Origin: Clusia tigrina
Taxonomy: Eukaryota > Arthropoda > Insecta > Diptera > Clusiidae
Length of the DNA: 64,000 bases
Direction: 5' to 3'
Assembly (NCBI GenBank): GCA_920105625.2
Contig: OV050030.1
Span: forward strand, 177,149,315 to 177,213,314
Shown here one piece after another: positions 24,706 to 35,489 of this stretch. The notes below the pieces were generated by a model that was not told the DNA's origin, ran no database searches, and saw only the letters and a list, made by a program, of their open reading frames with translations. A program made the translations under genes and the position numbers. Each line of letters begins with the position of its first letter. The first letter of the stretch is position 1.

Positions 24706-24909
24706 TAAGAAAAGGGATAAATAAATATAAAAATAATTAAAATTATAAACACCTAAAGTGATCACGCAAATCGCCGAGATAGTGACTCTTTCATCGGTTT
24801 GAGATTGCACCTTTGTTTAAATTAATGTGTAAATCAAAAATCAAAATTAATAATAAGCAAAACTCCAAATAGTGGTAATAACAAAACATAAAAAAAAAAC
24901 AAACTATAC

Positions 24910-25787
24910 ATGAGCATGTTGCGCTCTCCACCTCTAGCTAAATATCAATGTCTCACCGCTGCGCGTCCTTTTGCATCAGCAATAAGCAGAATACCAGAAA
25001 CTACACTGAAACCAACGGAGTTGCCCTCTCATGAGTTAACAGCGCATGCGCATTTAAGTATACCAACTCAGCAAACGTTAGCAACAGGCGCCCCTGCAGA
25101 AAGCACAGAACAACAAACTACTGCTCCTGTGTCAGAGGGTAAGTGAACCAAACTCTCTCAATGATAATTCCGTGCAAGAAGCGAAAGAACAAAGAGCTGA
25201 AAGCAGCCGCTCTCGCACCTACCGAAACACACAAATGCATTCTCATGCAAATACAGATAACACACGCTCACTATCGTCTGAGAGACAATCAAAAACAACA
25301 AATACAACAAAATACATCAATTTCCGCTCAGTCTGCAACTATACAGACAGGCATGGATCGGAATATTCAAATTAAACGGAAACTAAACCCGCCAAAAAAT
25401 TTAAATAATAAGTCAGCAAAAATATATAAAAGAAATTAAATTGATCAACCTACTAACTCAATGTACCACAACAGGTTTGCCGCACTTAATGATGAACCAA
25501 AGAAAATGAAATAATTTCAAGTAAAATAAATTCATTTGAAAAAATCATTAAACCGGCGACAATCTACTTGCGTGAAAAAAGTTAAAACGTTGAAAATATT
25601 GTTCGCCTAATAGGCAAGAAAAATTTTCATATAATCTCACTCAAAAAAGGTAGCATACAAGAGACTAAAATCCAAATATATAACGAAAAAAATTATCGTT
25701 CTATTGCTAATTACCTCGACGATAACAAAAAAAACTATTACACGTACCAATTGAATAGCAGCAAAGGTTTAACTGTTGTAATAAATG
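24910..25787 (+). pseudogene. Jockey-type ORF1, N-terminal part (before LTR insertion)
   Basis: The first ATG is near 24910. The early part is a low-complexity Thr/Pro/Ser-rich leader. Later, in another frame, blocks such as LIGKKNFHIISLKKGSIQE and NYYTYQLNSSKGLTVVI match the segment upstream of the conserved KGIEPEVEPDEI motif, which is found at 39473 onward. The reading frame shifts at least twice. The break at 25787 is the insertion point of the LTR element. Confidence 0.7.
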
Positions 25788-26317
25788 TGTAGTGTATCAT
25801 GAAAGTCATGCATACCATACGTATGCCTGCGATTGTAAAGAACCAAATGCACCAGAGAAATGTGTAGTTCATGCGCAGCATGATCGCACACACACTCACT
25901 CCACATGCTCAATCCTTTCCTCTATCCCAAAGCAATGCACTTAAATTAGGTCATGTGCAATTCGAACCTCAAGAGAATTGCACATTCATAATTTATTGCT
26001 TGCACATGTGATTTTCATGACACATGGGATATTGGAAATATGGAAAAGAAACACTAACTACAGCAAAATTATATGTTAGGAATAAGTACATAAGAACGTA
26101 GTTATAAGAATAAAGATTAGTTCTAAAACACAAATCAATTTGTCTTGAACTCAAAGGAGCAGACCTTAGTCGCTCCACTTAAAACATTTGGCTGCCTTAA
26201 GGCGCCGATATCTAAGTGCGCAAGCTCTCGCCCAATCAAAATATTAAATGAGCCCATCATCTTCATAGGGTACATTCCGATAGGCTACACATAATCTTAT
26301 TGTCTGAGTATATTACA
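25788..26317 (+). repeat. 5' LTR of the 412/mdg1-like element
   Basis: It begins TGTAGTGTATCATG and ends TATTACA (TG...CA). It contains the promoter and the start of the genomic RNA by analogy with other LTR elements. It matches the 3' LTR at equal length with few substitutions (for example near 25869, 25915, 26022 and 26301). Confidence 0.88.
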
Positions 26318-26333
26318 TGGCGATCCTGCCCAC
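26318..26333 (+). promoter_or_regulatory. Primer-binding site
   Basis: TGGCGATCCTGCCCAC starts directly after the LTR. TGG pairs with the CCA end of the tRNA primer, the normal layout for Ty3/gypsy elements. I cannot name the tRNA from the sequence alone. Confidence 0.7.
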
Positions 26334-26450
26334 ACCGCACCTGATCTTTCTGACCAGATAGCTGATCCTGCCCACACCGCGCCTGATGTTTCTGACCAGA
26401 TAGCTGATCCTGCCACACCGATCCTGATATTGCTGTCCAGACAGATTCTA
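26322..26450 (+). repeat. Leader tandem repeat, about 42-bp unit, three copies
   Basis: Units start at 26322, 26363 and 26406, each beginning GATCCTGCC(C)ACACCG and continuing with CTGA...TTTCTGACCAGATAGCT. The third is diverged. The first overlaps the primer-binding site. Confidence 0.8.
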
Positions 26451-26534
26451 ATGTTTCCCGACGACACACCAATACTGCCAAAGTGTCACCACTGATGTCG
26501 GGTCCTGCCGAATTTTATCGCTGTATTAAAATTG

Positions 26535-26960
26535 ATGTCCACGATTAGGCGAACTTCGGCTATATTCTTTACAAGCCAATCCAAAATGCGGTGCGATCTC
26601 ATAAAAATGAATAATTGTGAGCGTTCACCGAACAACAAAAATTTACGCGTTAATTTTAATGAGAGAAATTCTGAAGTGAAGGCGCGACAGGAGAAGTTCC
26701 TAACCGCCAAATATGGTTTCCATCAGATGAGTGTAATACGAAAGCGACTGGCTTTGGAGATGTGGGTGTATGATGAACTGCAGAAACTATTTGATCCACC
26801 GGTCGAGGGCATCAAGGTAGACAACGATGATATTTTAGACATAAATACAGATGACATAAAAATATCTCATATCATTAAGTTATTGTCATTCTATAAGCGA
26901 CCACAATCGAAACTATCGAAATTTAGCAGCGATCTCTTGGAGAGTGCTAATAGGATTTAA
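26535..26960 (+). CDS. PPP1R14 (CPI-17-like) protein phosphatase 1 inhibitor-like protein carried by the LTR element
   Basis: An intact frame of 141 codons from ATG 26535; ATGs at 26586 and 26607 are alternative starts. Seen: an RVNF motif near residue 38 (fits the RVxF docking site for PP1), then a block with LTAKYG, where Thr57 lines up with the inhibitory phospho-threonine of CPI-17-type proteins, then IRKRLALEMWVYDELQKLF and an acidic D-rich linker (DNDDILDINTDD) and a final helix. This order fits the PHI domain of the PPP1R14 family (PP1/myosin phosphatase inhibitors). It lies between the primer-binding site and gag, inside matching LTRs, so it is part of the retrotransposon and not a normal locus. 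It has no stop codon, while the flanking gag and pol are damaged. Inference: a captured host gene, perhaps made to block PP1 in the host cell. Whether it is expressed is unknown. Confidence 0.65.
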   Translation: MSTIRRTSAIFFTSQSKMRCDLIKMNNCERSPNNKNLRVNFNERNSEVKARQEKFLTAKYGFHQMSVIRKRLALEMWVYDELQKLFDPPVEGIKVDNDDILDINTDDIKISHIIKLLSFYKRPQSKLSKFSSDLLESANRI

Positions 26961-27336
26961 CATTTATCTATTTTTGTATCTAGTTCTACTAAACTATTTT
27001 TGTATTTAATATAAAAAGAAAAAATTTTTTTGACTTTAGTTGTAGTTGTTCATAAATTTAAAAAAAAAGAATTTTAATAACACAGGAAATGGTTATAGTT
27101 TTAGCTTTACATAATTTTCTCTTTAGAAACAGATTAAACGAAACTTCTTACAAATAATTTATTTTAATATTATAGTTAAGCAACTTAATACATTTAAATA
27201 TTAGTTAAGAATCTTTAATATTTTTATATACGTATACATACGTGACTTTTAATTTAATTTAAAGACCATATATAATATAAATGTTATTATTATAAATATA
27301 TTAATACGCATCAGAAACTAATTGATAATTCATATA
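26961..27336. other. AT-rich leader sequence, no gene seen
   Basis: Very AT-rich sequence after the PPP1R14-like ORF, with runs of A and T and no usable ORF. It may hold 3' processing or splice signals of the leader, but I can support none. Confidence 0.4.
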
Positions 27337-28271
27337 CGAGGTGTAATCAAAAGATAACCGTTATTTTCATATTTTCGTGAGTTACGTATGTTCGATGTTC
27401 GCATTTTTTTTTTTTTATGTTGGTACACATGTCTGTTATATATGTTGGCAATACCAACCATTTTGGATTGTCAGTTTGTTTTTGACAGATAAAAAGGTTA
27501 GTCGTGTTTTGGTGTGCTCTTCGATTTTGTACTATTCGAAAAAATGGATCAAAGAAACTGTATTCAGTTTTGTGTAAAAAATGAAATTTAATGCGCAAGG
27601 ACATTTGAAATGTTGACTGTGGCCTTTGGCGAGTCTACTATGCGCAGAACACAAGTTCAAATGTGGTATAACCGCTTTAAGGAAGGCAGAGAAGATGTCA
27701 ATGACGATGCTCGTCCTGGTCGCCCGAGCACGTCAATAACCGATGAAAACATTGACGCAGTGAAGAAAATGATTTTGGATTTCGAATCACTATCAGAGAG
27801 GTTGCTGATGATGTTGGCATATCGTTCGGCTCATGCCAATCAATTTTTACGGATGTTTTAGGCATGAAACGCACATTGTTCCAAAATTGCTAAATTTTGA
27901 GCAAAAGCCACGTCGCATGGACATCGCTCAGGAGCTGTTTTTGGCCAAAAACAAAACCGTTATCATGCCTCAACCACCGTATTCACCGGACTTGGTCCCC
28001 GCTGACTTTTTCCTCTTTCCAAAACTGAAGACACCGATGAAATGAAAGCGTTTTGCAACGATTGAGGAGATAAAAGAAAAGTCGAAACAGGAGCTGTAGG
28101 CGATACCAAAAAAAGCGTTTCAGAAGTGTTTCGAGGATTGAAAAAAATGCTGGCATAAGTGTATTATATCTGAGGGGAATTACTTTGAAGGGGACAAGAT
28201 AGTTCTTGATGAATAAATAAATACTTTATTTTTTGATCACACAATAACGGTTCTTTTTTGATCACACCTCG
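27337..28271 (+). mobile_element. Mariner-type DNA transposon, internally deleted
   Basis: Terminal inverted repeats of about 28 bp: left CGAGGTGTAATCAAAAGATA, right end TTTTTTGATCACACCTCG. TA dinucleotides flank both ends (27335-27336, 28272-28273), the Tc1/mariner target duplication. Length is 935 bp, against about 1.3 kb for complete elements. Confidence 0.88.
27544..28217 (+). pseudogene. Mariner transposase remnant
   Basis: The N-terminal helix-turn-helix part is partly readable (MRRTQVQMWYNRFKEGRE and DDARPGRPSTS at 27610-27800). After a frame change come RRMDIAQE and then directly PPYSPDLVPADFFLFPKL, which carries the third catalytic Asp. The segment with the first two Asp residues is deleted near 27935. 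Further stops follow. It is inactive. Confidence 0.82.
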
Positions 28272-28438
28272 TACATATGTAATGAAAAAGAAAAACATTA
28301 AACAAAAGCATTAGGAAATCAAGAAAAATTATAAAATTAGTTGCAAAATGTTGCAAAAACAACAAAATGAATGAAATTTTTTGCTTAATTTTTAATAGTA
28401 AATTCACAAAAACAAAATTTAAGTTTTGAAAAGAAAAT

Positions 28439-29093
28439 TTGTTAAAACCAACAAAAACTGCAAATTGCATATTAGATGATCTTTCGAAACTGAGACAGGG
28501 TAGTAAGACAATTTCTCGTTATGCAGAACAGATTGAGGAACTAATTTGTACTCTAAACAAGTTACAAACTACAGACAGCTCTGCAGAAGTAAAGAAAGCA
28601 ATAATAAATAATAACGATACAATCGCTTTCAATTCATTCAAAAACGGTCTAACCAATATGTCAACAGTCCAAACAATTAAAGCAAGCCGCAGCAAACAAT
28701 TTAAAGAAGCGGTACAAATAGCTGACGAATTTGAAAAACCGAACGAGACTCGAATTTTGTCATATAGAAGTAATAATTATCGCGAACAAAAACAATACAA
28801 CAAAATGCCTCAACAAAACAGATACCGCAGCAATAATTTTAATGTCAATAACCAACGAAGTCATTAACCTAATGGCAACGTCACAAATTACTACAATAAC
28901 AACATACAACAAAATTCGAATAAGATTGCTTACAGACGTAATTGGAGAAATAGCAACAACACAAACCACTACAACAGTCAACGTACTAATCAGCAACCAT
29001 ACAGAAACAACAACTACAATAACCAAATCACTGACCAGCAGACATACAGAAACAACAACAATAACAGAAGAAACTCAGGTTGAAATAGAATAA
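28439..29093 (+). pseudogene. Truncated gag of the 412/mdg1-like element
   Basis: One open segment (28439-28867) has LSKLRQGSKTISRYAEQIEE and continues to ADEFEKP, then an Asn/Arg/Tyr/Gln-rich tail that shifts frame near 28865 and runs to about 29093. The style matches the C-terminal half of gag proteins of the 412/mdg1 group. The N-terminal half is missing; the sequence between the mariner and 28438 is low complexity. The gag product would form the particle. Confidence 0.6.
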
Positions 29094-29276
29094 TGTATGT
29101 ATAAACCACTGCACAAGACACAGCTGACTGCATAAATCAACAAAAAAACGACGACCTCCCCGCTTGCTAAATATACAAAATAATATGAGTGGTGCGGGGA
29201 TAAACAAAAAAAGAATTACCCAAAACAGAAAAAACAAACAGATGTAATTACTGAAGAACCAGACAAGAGGAGCGCG

Positions 29277-29795
29277 AGTTAAGGTAACACGCCCCAAACC
29301 TTAATAATTAATTATTACAGTTCTAGTAGTTTTTAAGAAATATATAAAAATGTAAAAAACAGTTCAAAACAACAAAAATGTAAGAAAACAATTCCTATGA
29401 AATATTGCATGAGCAAATTTCATAGGAAAGAATCAAAACGTAAAAACAATTCCCATGAAATCTGCTACGGCAAATTTAATAGGAATTGTTTTATCATGAC
29501 ATAAATTAAGTATATAAAAGAAGAACGAATTGAAGGATAGGTCAGATGAATTTAAGACTTAGAACATATTCTTGTAGGCCGGTGCACCAGTTGTAATTAA
29601 TAAATATTAAACCAGTTGTAATTAATAAATATTTAACCAGTTGTAATTAATAAATATTAAACCAGTTGTAATTAATAAATATTAAACCAGTTGTAATTAA
29701 TAAATATTAAACCAGATGTAATTAATAAATATTAAGAAATCATATAGATTTGGTTCTTTTGTGTTTTTTAATGAACTCTTCGACAGCAGACGTAA
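29277..29795 (+). repeat. 5' LTR of the errantivirus-like element
   Basis: It starts AGTTAAGGTAACACGCC and ends CAGCAGACGTAA. It contains a perfect-stem hairpin (TTCCTATGAAAT / ATTTCATAGGAA, near 29392-29428) and six copies of a 25-bp repeat at 29587-29735. It is 50 bp shorter than the 3' LTR. Confidence 0.85.
29587..29735 (+). repeat. 25-bp minisatellite inside 5' LTR, six units
   Basis: The unit is CCAGTTGTAATTAATAAATA plus TTAAA. The last unit has CCAGATG. The 3' LTR has seven units (36958-37131), so the number changed after insertion or by slippage during reverse transcription. Confidence 0.9.
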
Positions 29796-29796
29796 G

Positions 29797-29812
29797 TGGC
29801 GCAGTCGTACGG
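29797..29812 (+). promoter_or_regulatory. Primer-binding site of the errantivirus-like element
   Basis: TGGCGCAGTCGTACGG follows the LTR after one base. TGGCGCAGTCG is the usual start of the 17.6/297-type primer-binding site (tRNA-Ser primer in that group). Confidence 0.75.
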
Positions 29813-30491
29813 TTGGCGGCGACGGTTTTTCAGTTGTGTTTTAAAAATACTCTACCCGTGTGAAGTAAAATATTCTTAAACCAAAATATATACAGACATA
29901 TAAAAAAAATATATATATAATAATTAAAAATACAATAATTAAAAATAATACAGGATTCCTTGACTGCATATCAAGTGAATTCTAATTAAACAAAAAAAAA
30001 AAAAAAAAAAAAATTATTTAAATAAAATAATTAAAAATAATACAGGATTCCTTGACTGCATATAAAGTGAATTCTAGTTATTGGAGCGAACATCCTGGAA
30101 TCGTCGTTGGATTTCAATCCATTTACCGCCAGAACCAGCTCTCAAACAAATATCTCGGTTGACTGTCGAAAGAACCACAAACACAGAATTGCACACTATT
30201 TCTCAATGAAGATCATAATAGGACACTGCTTGTGAGTTAATTATATTTACCACCTAAATTTCAAAAATTCTGAAAAATACGAAATTTTTTTATATAAACA
30301 TATTTTATATTGTAAACCACTGTCAAGAATATTTGTTATTACTCAATTGAAACGAACAAACTGTAAATTATTCTTACAATCCCATACAAAAAAAATGTAT
30401 GTTCAAAAGAAAAGCTAAAACTTTAGCACTGTCAAAACTAAGTACAAGCAAAAAGTATTGAGGTCTGAACTCAATTCCAGAATAAATTGAA
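29813..30491. other. Leader of the errantivirus-like element
   Basis: AT-rich leader with a direct repeat: the phrase around GATTCCTTGACTGCATAT occurs at 29954 and 30046, separated by an A-run of about 20 bases. No ORF seen. Confidence 0.6.
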
Positions 30492-31957
30492 ATGGCAAAC
30501 CCACAACCCCAAAACATACAAACTCAACAACAACCCCAACCACCACAGTTCCAAATTAATACACAAGATATTTTCAATACCTTACGAATACCTGACATTA
30601 TCAAAGATCTTCCCCCATACGATGGCAACCCACGCCAATTGTATAATTTCATTACAAATGTGGAAGAAATCTTAATGTTAATCAAAGGGACAGAACAGAC
30701 TCCGTACAGACATATGCTCCTAAGAGCAATTAGGAACAAAATTCAAGGACCAGCAAATGACTTCTTAAACACGTATCTTACACCATTGGACTAGAATTGT
30801 ATTAAAACGACATTAACTAACACTTTTTCAGACAAGAGAACAGAAACTACCCTTATCAAAGACCTACATAATATAAAACAATTTAATAAACCCATTGAAG
30901 AATTTCACGAAGAAATCGTTGAAATTCAAGCGGCTCTTCTTAATTGTATCCTTATTGGCGAAAAATACCACAAAGTACTCTCATCGAAAAGAGAACTTTT
31001 CACAGAAATGTGTCTAAACACATTTCTATCCGGGTTAAAAGAACCAATGGGTGCAATAATAAGAGCTATGCGTCCTGAGGGTATGCAAACAGCATTATCA
31101 TTTTGCCTCAAAGAACAAAATATTACTACATACAAGCAATATAATCGGACCAAAACCGATTTTCAACCATACCATCAGAATAATCAATATCACGATAGTA
31201 GACAATATTCATACCAAAGAAATAATAGACCCCATAATCAAGTTACCCCATATCAAACGAATAGCCAGTATAACTCTAATCCTCATAATAGGCAATTTCA
31301 ACGTGGTACCGGTAGGCCAAACAAGCGGCTCTTCTTAATTGTATCCTTATTGGCGAAAAATACCACAAAGTACTCTCATCGAAAAGAGAACTTTTCACAG
31401 AAATGTGTCTAAACACATTTCTATCCGGGTTAAAAGAACCAATGGGTGCAATAATAAGAGCTATGCGTCCTGAGGGTATGCAAACAGCATTATCATTTTG
31501 CCTCAAAGAACAAAATATTACTACATACAAGCAATATAATCGGACCAAAACCGATTTTCAACCATACCATCAGAATAATCAATATCACGATAGTAGACAA
31601 TATTCATACCAAAGAAATAATAGACCCCATAATCAAGTTACCCCATATCAAACGAATAGCCAGTATAACTCTAATCCTCATAATAGGCAATTTCAACGTG
31701 GTACCGGTAGACCAAACAATAACCACTTTAATCAAGCAATTATGCCACTCAAGCAAGAACCCGACAATAAAACTGGCTATTCTAACTTCCAAAGCAATAG
31801 AACTCATTTTACAAGGGCATCTAGAAACAACGAATTTCATAATATCAATCAAGAAAATCTAGCTCAACACGCAGAATCAGATAATCAGGAAACCTCTAAC
31901 ATTGAAGAAACCATAAATTTTCCCCTATATGCCTCAAGGAACCGATCGGATACATAG
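30492..31957 (+). pseudogene. gag of the errantivirus-like element, with internal tandem duplication
   Basis: The ATG is at 30492, with a Gln/Pro/Asn-rich N-terminus, then FNTLRIPDIIKDLPPYDGNP, typical of gypsy-group Gag. A TAG at 30792 interrupts the frame, which otherwise continues to about 31320. A 395-bp segment is then repeated, shifting the frame by two bases; the second copy runs to 31957. The Asn/Gln/Arg-rich tail would bind RNA. Confidence 0.8.
30928..31717 (+). repeat. 395-bp direct tandem duplication in gag
   Basis: Unit 1 is 30928-31322 and unit 2 is 31323-31717. I found one difference near the unit end (TAGGCC versus TAGACC), so the duplication is very recent. No spacer lies between the units. 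Confidence 0.92.
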
Positions 31958-34900
31958 GCGTCAACAAAGACGGATGTGCTTTACCCTACATTTTGATTTC
32001 ATCACCTTTTGGGCGACCCTTAAGATTTTTAATAGATACAGGAGCCACCTCGTCCTTCATCAACCCTGAATTTGTCTCACCAGAAAATTACTTCGAGTGT
32101 CAACCCGTCACAATAAAAACAATTCTTCATAAGTATACCCTAGATAAAAAAGCATTTTTTCCTACTTTTAAAGAATTCAAAGAGGTCGGAAACTTGGAAT
32201 TTCTAGTTTTCAAATTTTACTGCTATTTTGATGGTTTATTGGGAATTGACGTATTAAAAAATTTAGAGGCAATTATCGATTTAAAACAGCAAACCGTGAC
32301 GACACCAAAAACAATAATTCCAATCCTAATAAAATCAAACACCACTTCAGAGAGACACTTAATTCCAGCCACTTCAAAAACAATTATTCCGATTCCAGTC
32401 GATTTAGAAGAAGGGTCTTTTTATAACGAACTGACAATAATTTTGAGCGACTTAGAAATTTCTCCAGGTCTATACAACTCAAGCAATTGGATTAGTCGAA
32501 TGGAGATAGTAAATAAATCAAACAACCAGCAGGAACTTTTTTTCGAACAACCAATAAAAGTAGAAAAATACAACACCTCAGACTACATAGAAACACATAC
32601 CATGGATGTTAACTGGGAACGTGATTGTAATGGAGCTGAACTAAAAGACCTACTTCGGACTAATCACCTAAATAAAGAAGAACTGAATGCCTTACTGAAA
32701 CTTTGCAAACAATATGGAACAATATTCTACAAAGAAAATCAGAATCTGACCTTCACTAACAAAATTAAACATACAATACCAACCTCAGATGATATACCTA
32801 TCCACACAAAATCCTACAGATACCCACACGTCCATAAAGAAGAAGTTAAAATGCAAATTAACAAAATGCTTTCCCAAGGAATTATTAAACCTAGCTACTC
32901 GTCTTGGAGTGCACCATCCAGACTGGTCCAAAAAACGAGACGCCAGCGGTAAGCAGAAATGGCGTCTAGTGATTGACTATAGGAAGCTTAACGAGAAAAC
33001 TATCGCAGATCGCTATCCATTACCCAATATTTCAGATATATTGGACAAAATGGGAAAATGCATGTACTTCTCCACTCTAGATCTTGCTAGTGGTTTTCAT
33101 CAAATTGAGATGAATCCAAAAGATGTCTAAAAAACCGCTTTTACAGTTGATGGAGGTCATTTTGAATATATCCGCATGCCTTTCGGATTGAGAAATGCCC
33201 CTTCCACTTTTCAACGTGTAACGGACAATGTTCTAGAAGAGCTCATAGGAAAGGTCTGCCTAGTATATCTGGATGATATCATCGTTTTCTCAACATCCCT
33301 CGGTGAACATATTCTAAATCTCAAATCAGTATTCGGAAAATTGCGATCCTCAAACTTCAAAGTCCAGTTAGATAAATCGGAATTCCTCAGAAAAGAAATT
33401 GAATTTCTCGGTCACATTGTGTCCACTGACGGCATCAAACCGAACCCAGGAAAGATTAGCGCTGTACAAAAATTCCCAATACAAAAAACACCAAAACAAA
33501 TAAAATCGTTTCTAGGACTTTTGGGATACTATAGGAAATTTATCAGAGACTTCGCTAAAATAAGAATACCATTGACAAACTGCTTAAAGAAAGGTAGTAA
33601 GATTAATTTTAGCCAGGAATATGTAAACGCATTCGAAACATGTAAAGAGCTTCTGACGAACGATCCAATCTTACAATACCCTGATTTCACTAAACCTTTC
33701 ATTTGGACAACTGACGTCAGTAATTTCGCTATAGGAGCAGTCCTTTCCCAAGGCAATATCGGGAGTGATAAACCCATATGTTACGCCAGTCGCACCCTGT
33801 GCGAATCAGAAGTAAACTATTCCACAATTGAGAAGGAACTCTTAGCCATTGTTTGGGCCACGAAGTACTTTCGTCCATACCTGTACGGCCACAAGTTTAC
33901 AATAGTTACTGACCACCGTCCACTAACTTGGATGATGAGTCTCAAAGATCCAATCTCCAAACTTGTGAGATGGAGACTAAAATTGGAAGAGTTCGACTAT
34001 AATGTTACCTAGAAAAAGGGCAAACAGAACACCAACGCTGATGCCCTGAGCAGAATCGAAATTGACAAAACTAATGGAAAACTGACAGACATCAACCTCA
34101 ATGACATAACATCAGACCAAGGTACATCAGGAACAACTACCCATTCGGCTAATGAGAATCTAAATGAAGGAATTTTTATTTCGGAGCGCCCTCTTAATGA
34201 ATTTAATATCCAAATTATAATCGAAAAAGGACAACCAGAAATAACAATACAAAACCTTTTTAGCAATAAACAGAGACGAACAATAAAACAAATGGAATTC
34301 ACAGACTACGACATAATTAACATCCTCAAAAATCACATGCCACCTAATAAGCAAGTAGCTATCGTTAGTGACGAAAAAATTTTTAAACAAATACAGAAAA
34401 TATACTCACAATATTTCTCTAATAGTCAACTTTTCAAACCAATCCGATGTAAAGATATCCTAATAGACATTGTAACAGACGACGAACAAGAAAAAACAAT
34501 TCGCGAATACCACTCTAATTCCAACCACAGAGGCATTAACGAGACACATCTACACTTAAAACAACGGTATTACTTTCCCTTCATGAAGCAAAAAATAGTA
34601 AGAACAATAAATAACTGCGAAATTTGTAATACACAAAAGTACGATAGAAACCCCCCAAAACCTACATATTTAAAAACAGAAATACCATTAAAACCTCTTG
34701 ACATTGTACACATTGACATTTATTGCATTAACCATAATCAGATACTCACAATAATAGACAAATGTTCGAAATTTGCAGCAGGCTACTCCTTAACTTCAAG
34801 AAACAGTATACATGTATTAGACGCTTTCAAAAATTTCGTGAGTCTATTCGGCATACCTAAAAAGATTGTTTGTGACCAAGGATCCGAATTCAATTGCAAC

Positions 34901-35488
34901 ATATTTAAAGATTTCTGTAGACAATTCGATATAAACCTTCACTTTGGATCTTTCCAACAAACCTCTAGCAACGCTCCTGTGGAGAGATTACACTCCACCT
35001 TAACAGAAATTTATAGGATCATACTGACAAAAAGGAAAGAAGACAAAATTAAAACCGAACACAATGAAATATTTTCCGAAACCCTCATCAGATATAATAA
35101 TGCAATTCACTCCACAACTAAGTTAACACCCTACGAACTATTTTTCGGCAGGCCATATAAATTTTGCAAAAATTTAACATTTAATATAGAACATGAATAC
35201 CTGCAAAAACTACGGACCTTCCACGACACCCTATACCCAACCATTAAGAAAAAAGTAGGAAACCTCACTCACAAAAAAATAGACAAACTGAACGAAACAA
35301 GAGAAGAACCGGAACCAAAACAAGAAGAGACCACTGTATTTAGGAAAGAATGTAGGAGAAATAAAATTACAGCCAGATTTTCTAAACATAAGGTACACAA
35401 AAACAACTCACATACTATAATAACAAAAGGAAATAAAAAAATCCACAAAATACGGCTAAAACGCAAAACAAAATCTCTCTCTCCTTAG
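31930..35488 (+). pseudogene. pol of the errantivirus-like element (protease, RT, RNase H, integrase)
   Basis: Pol overlaps the gag end in the -1 frame. Domains in order: aspartic protease (FLIDTGATSSFI near 32029), RT with [30 protein letters not shown] and YLDD at 33266-33277, RNase H ([33 protein letters not shown]), integrase with an HHCC zinc site (34510-34640), Asp in VHIDIY, CDQGSEF and the Glu of APVERLH (34978-34990). Lesions: a frameshift in an A-run near 32925, TAA at 33128, TAG at 34010. Each is a single change, so decay is moderate. Confidence 0.88.
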
Positions 35489-35489
35489 A

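Larger units (their letters stand above)
21430..24712 (-). mobile_element. Jockey-clade retrotransposon, minus strand (3' part)
   Basis: The T-run at 21431-21438 is the tail on the minus strand. Reading leftward from 24712 there are ORF1 remnants, then ORF2 with endonuclease and RT remnants ending near 21596. Many stops and shifts are present. The ORF1 part begins just downstream of the point where the minus-strand fragment at 43929-44480 ends, so the two look like one element split by the plus-strand jockey insertion. A 7-bp TAAGAAA lies at both edges (24706-24712 and 43922-43928). Confidence 0.7.

Noticed and set aside
25993..26178. 61-codon minus-strand ORF seen twice (also 39147-39332)
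   Set aside because: It recurs because it lies in the two LTRs of one element; no domain and no reason to think it is translated.
26535..26960. Ordinary host gene for a PP1 inhibitor
   Set aside because: It lies inside two matching 530-bp LTRs with a primer-binding site and a target duplication, and the jockey ORF1 reads across the whole insertion. The ORF belongs to the retrotransposon copy.
29587..29735. CRISPR-like array of 25-bp repeats
   Set aside because: The repeats abut without spacers, lie inside an LTR and recur in the partner LTR. This is a minisatellite in a eukaryotic element.
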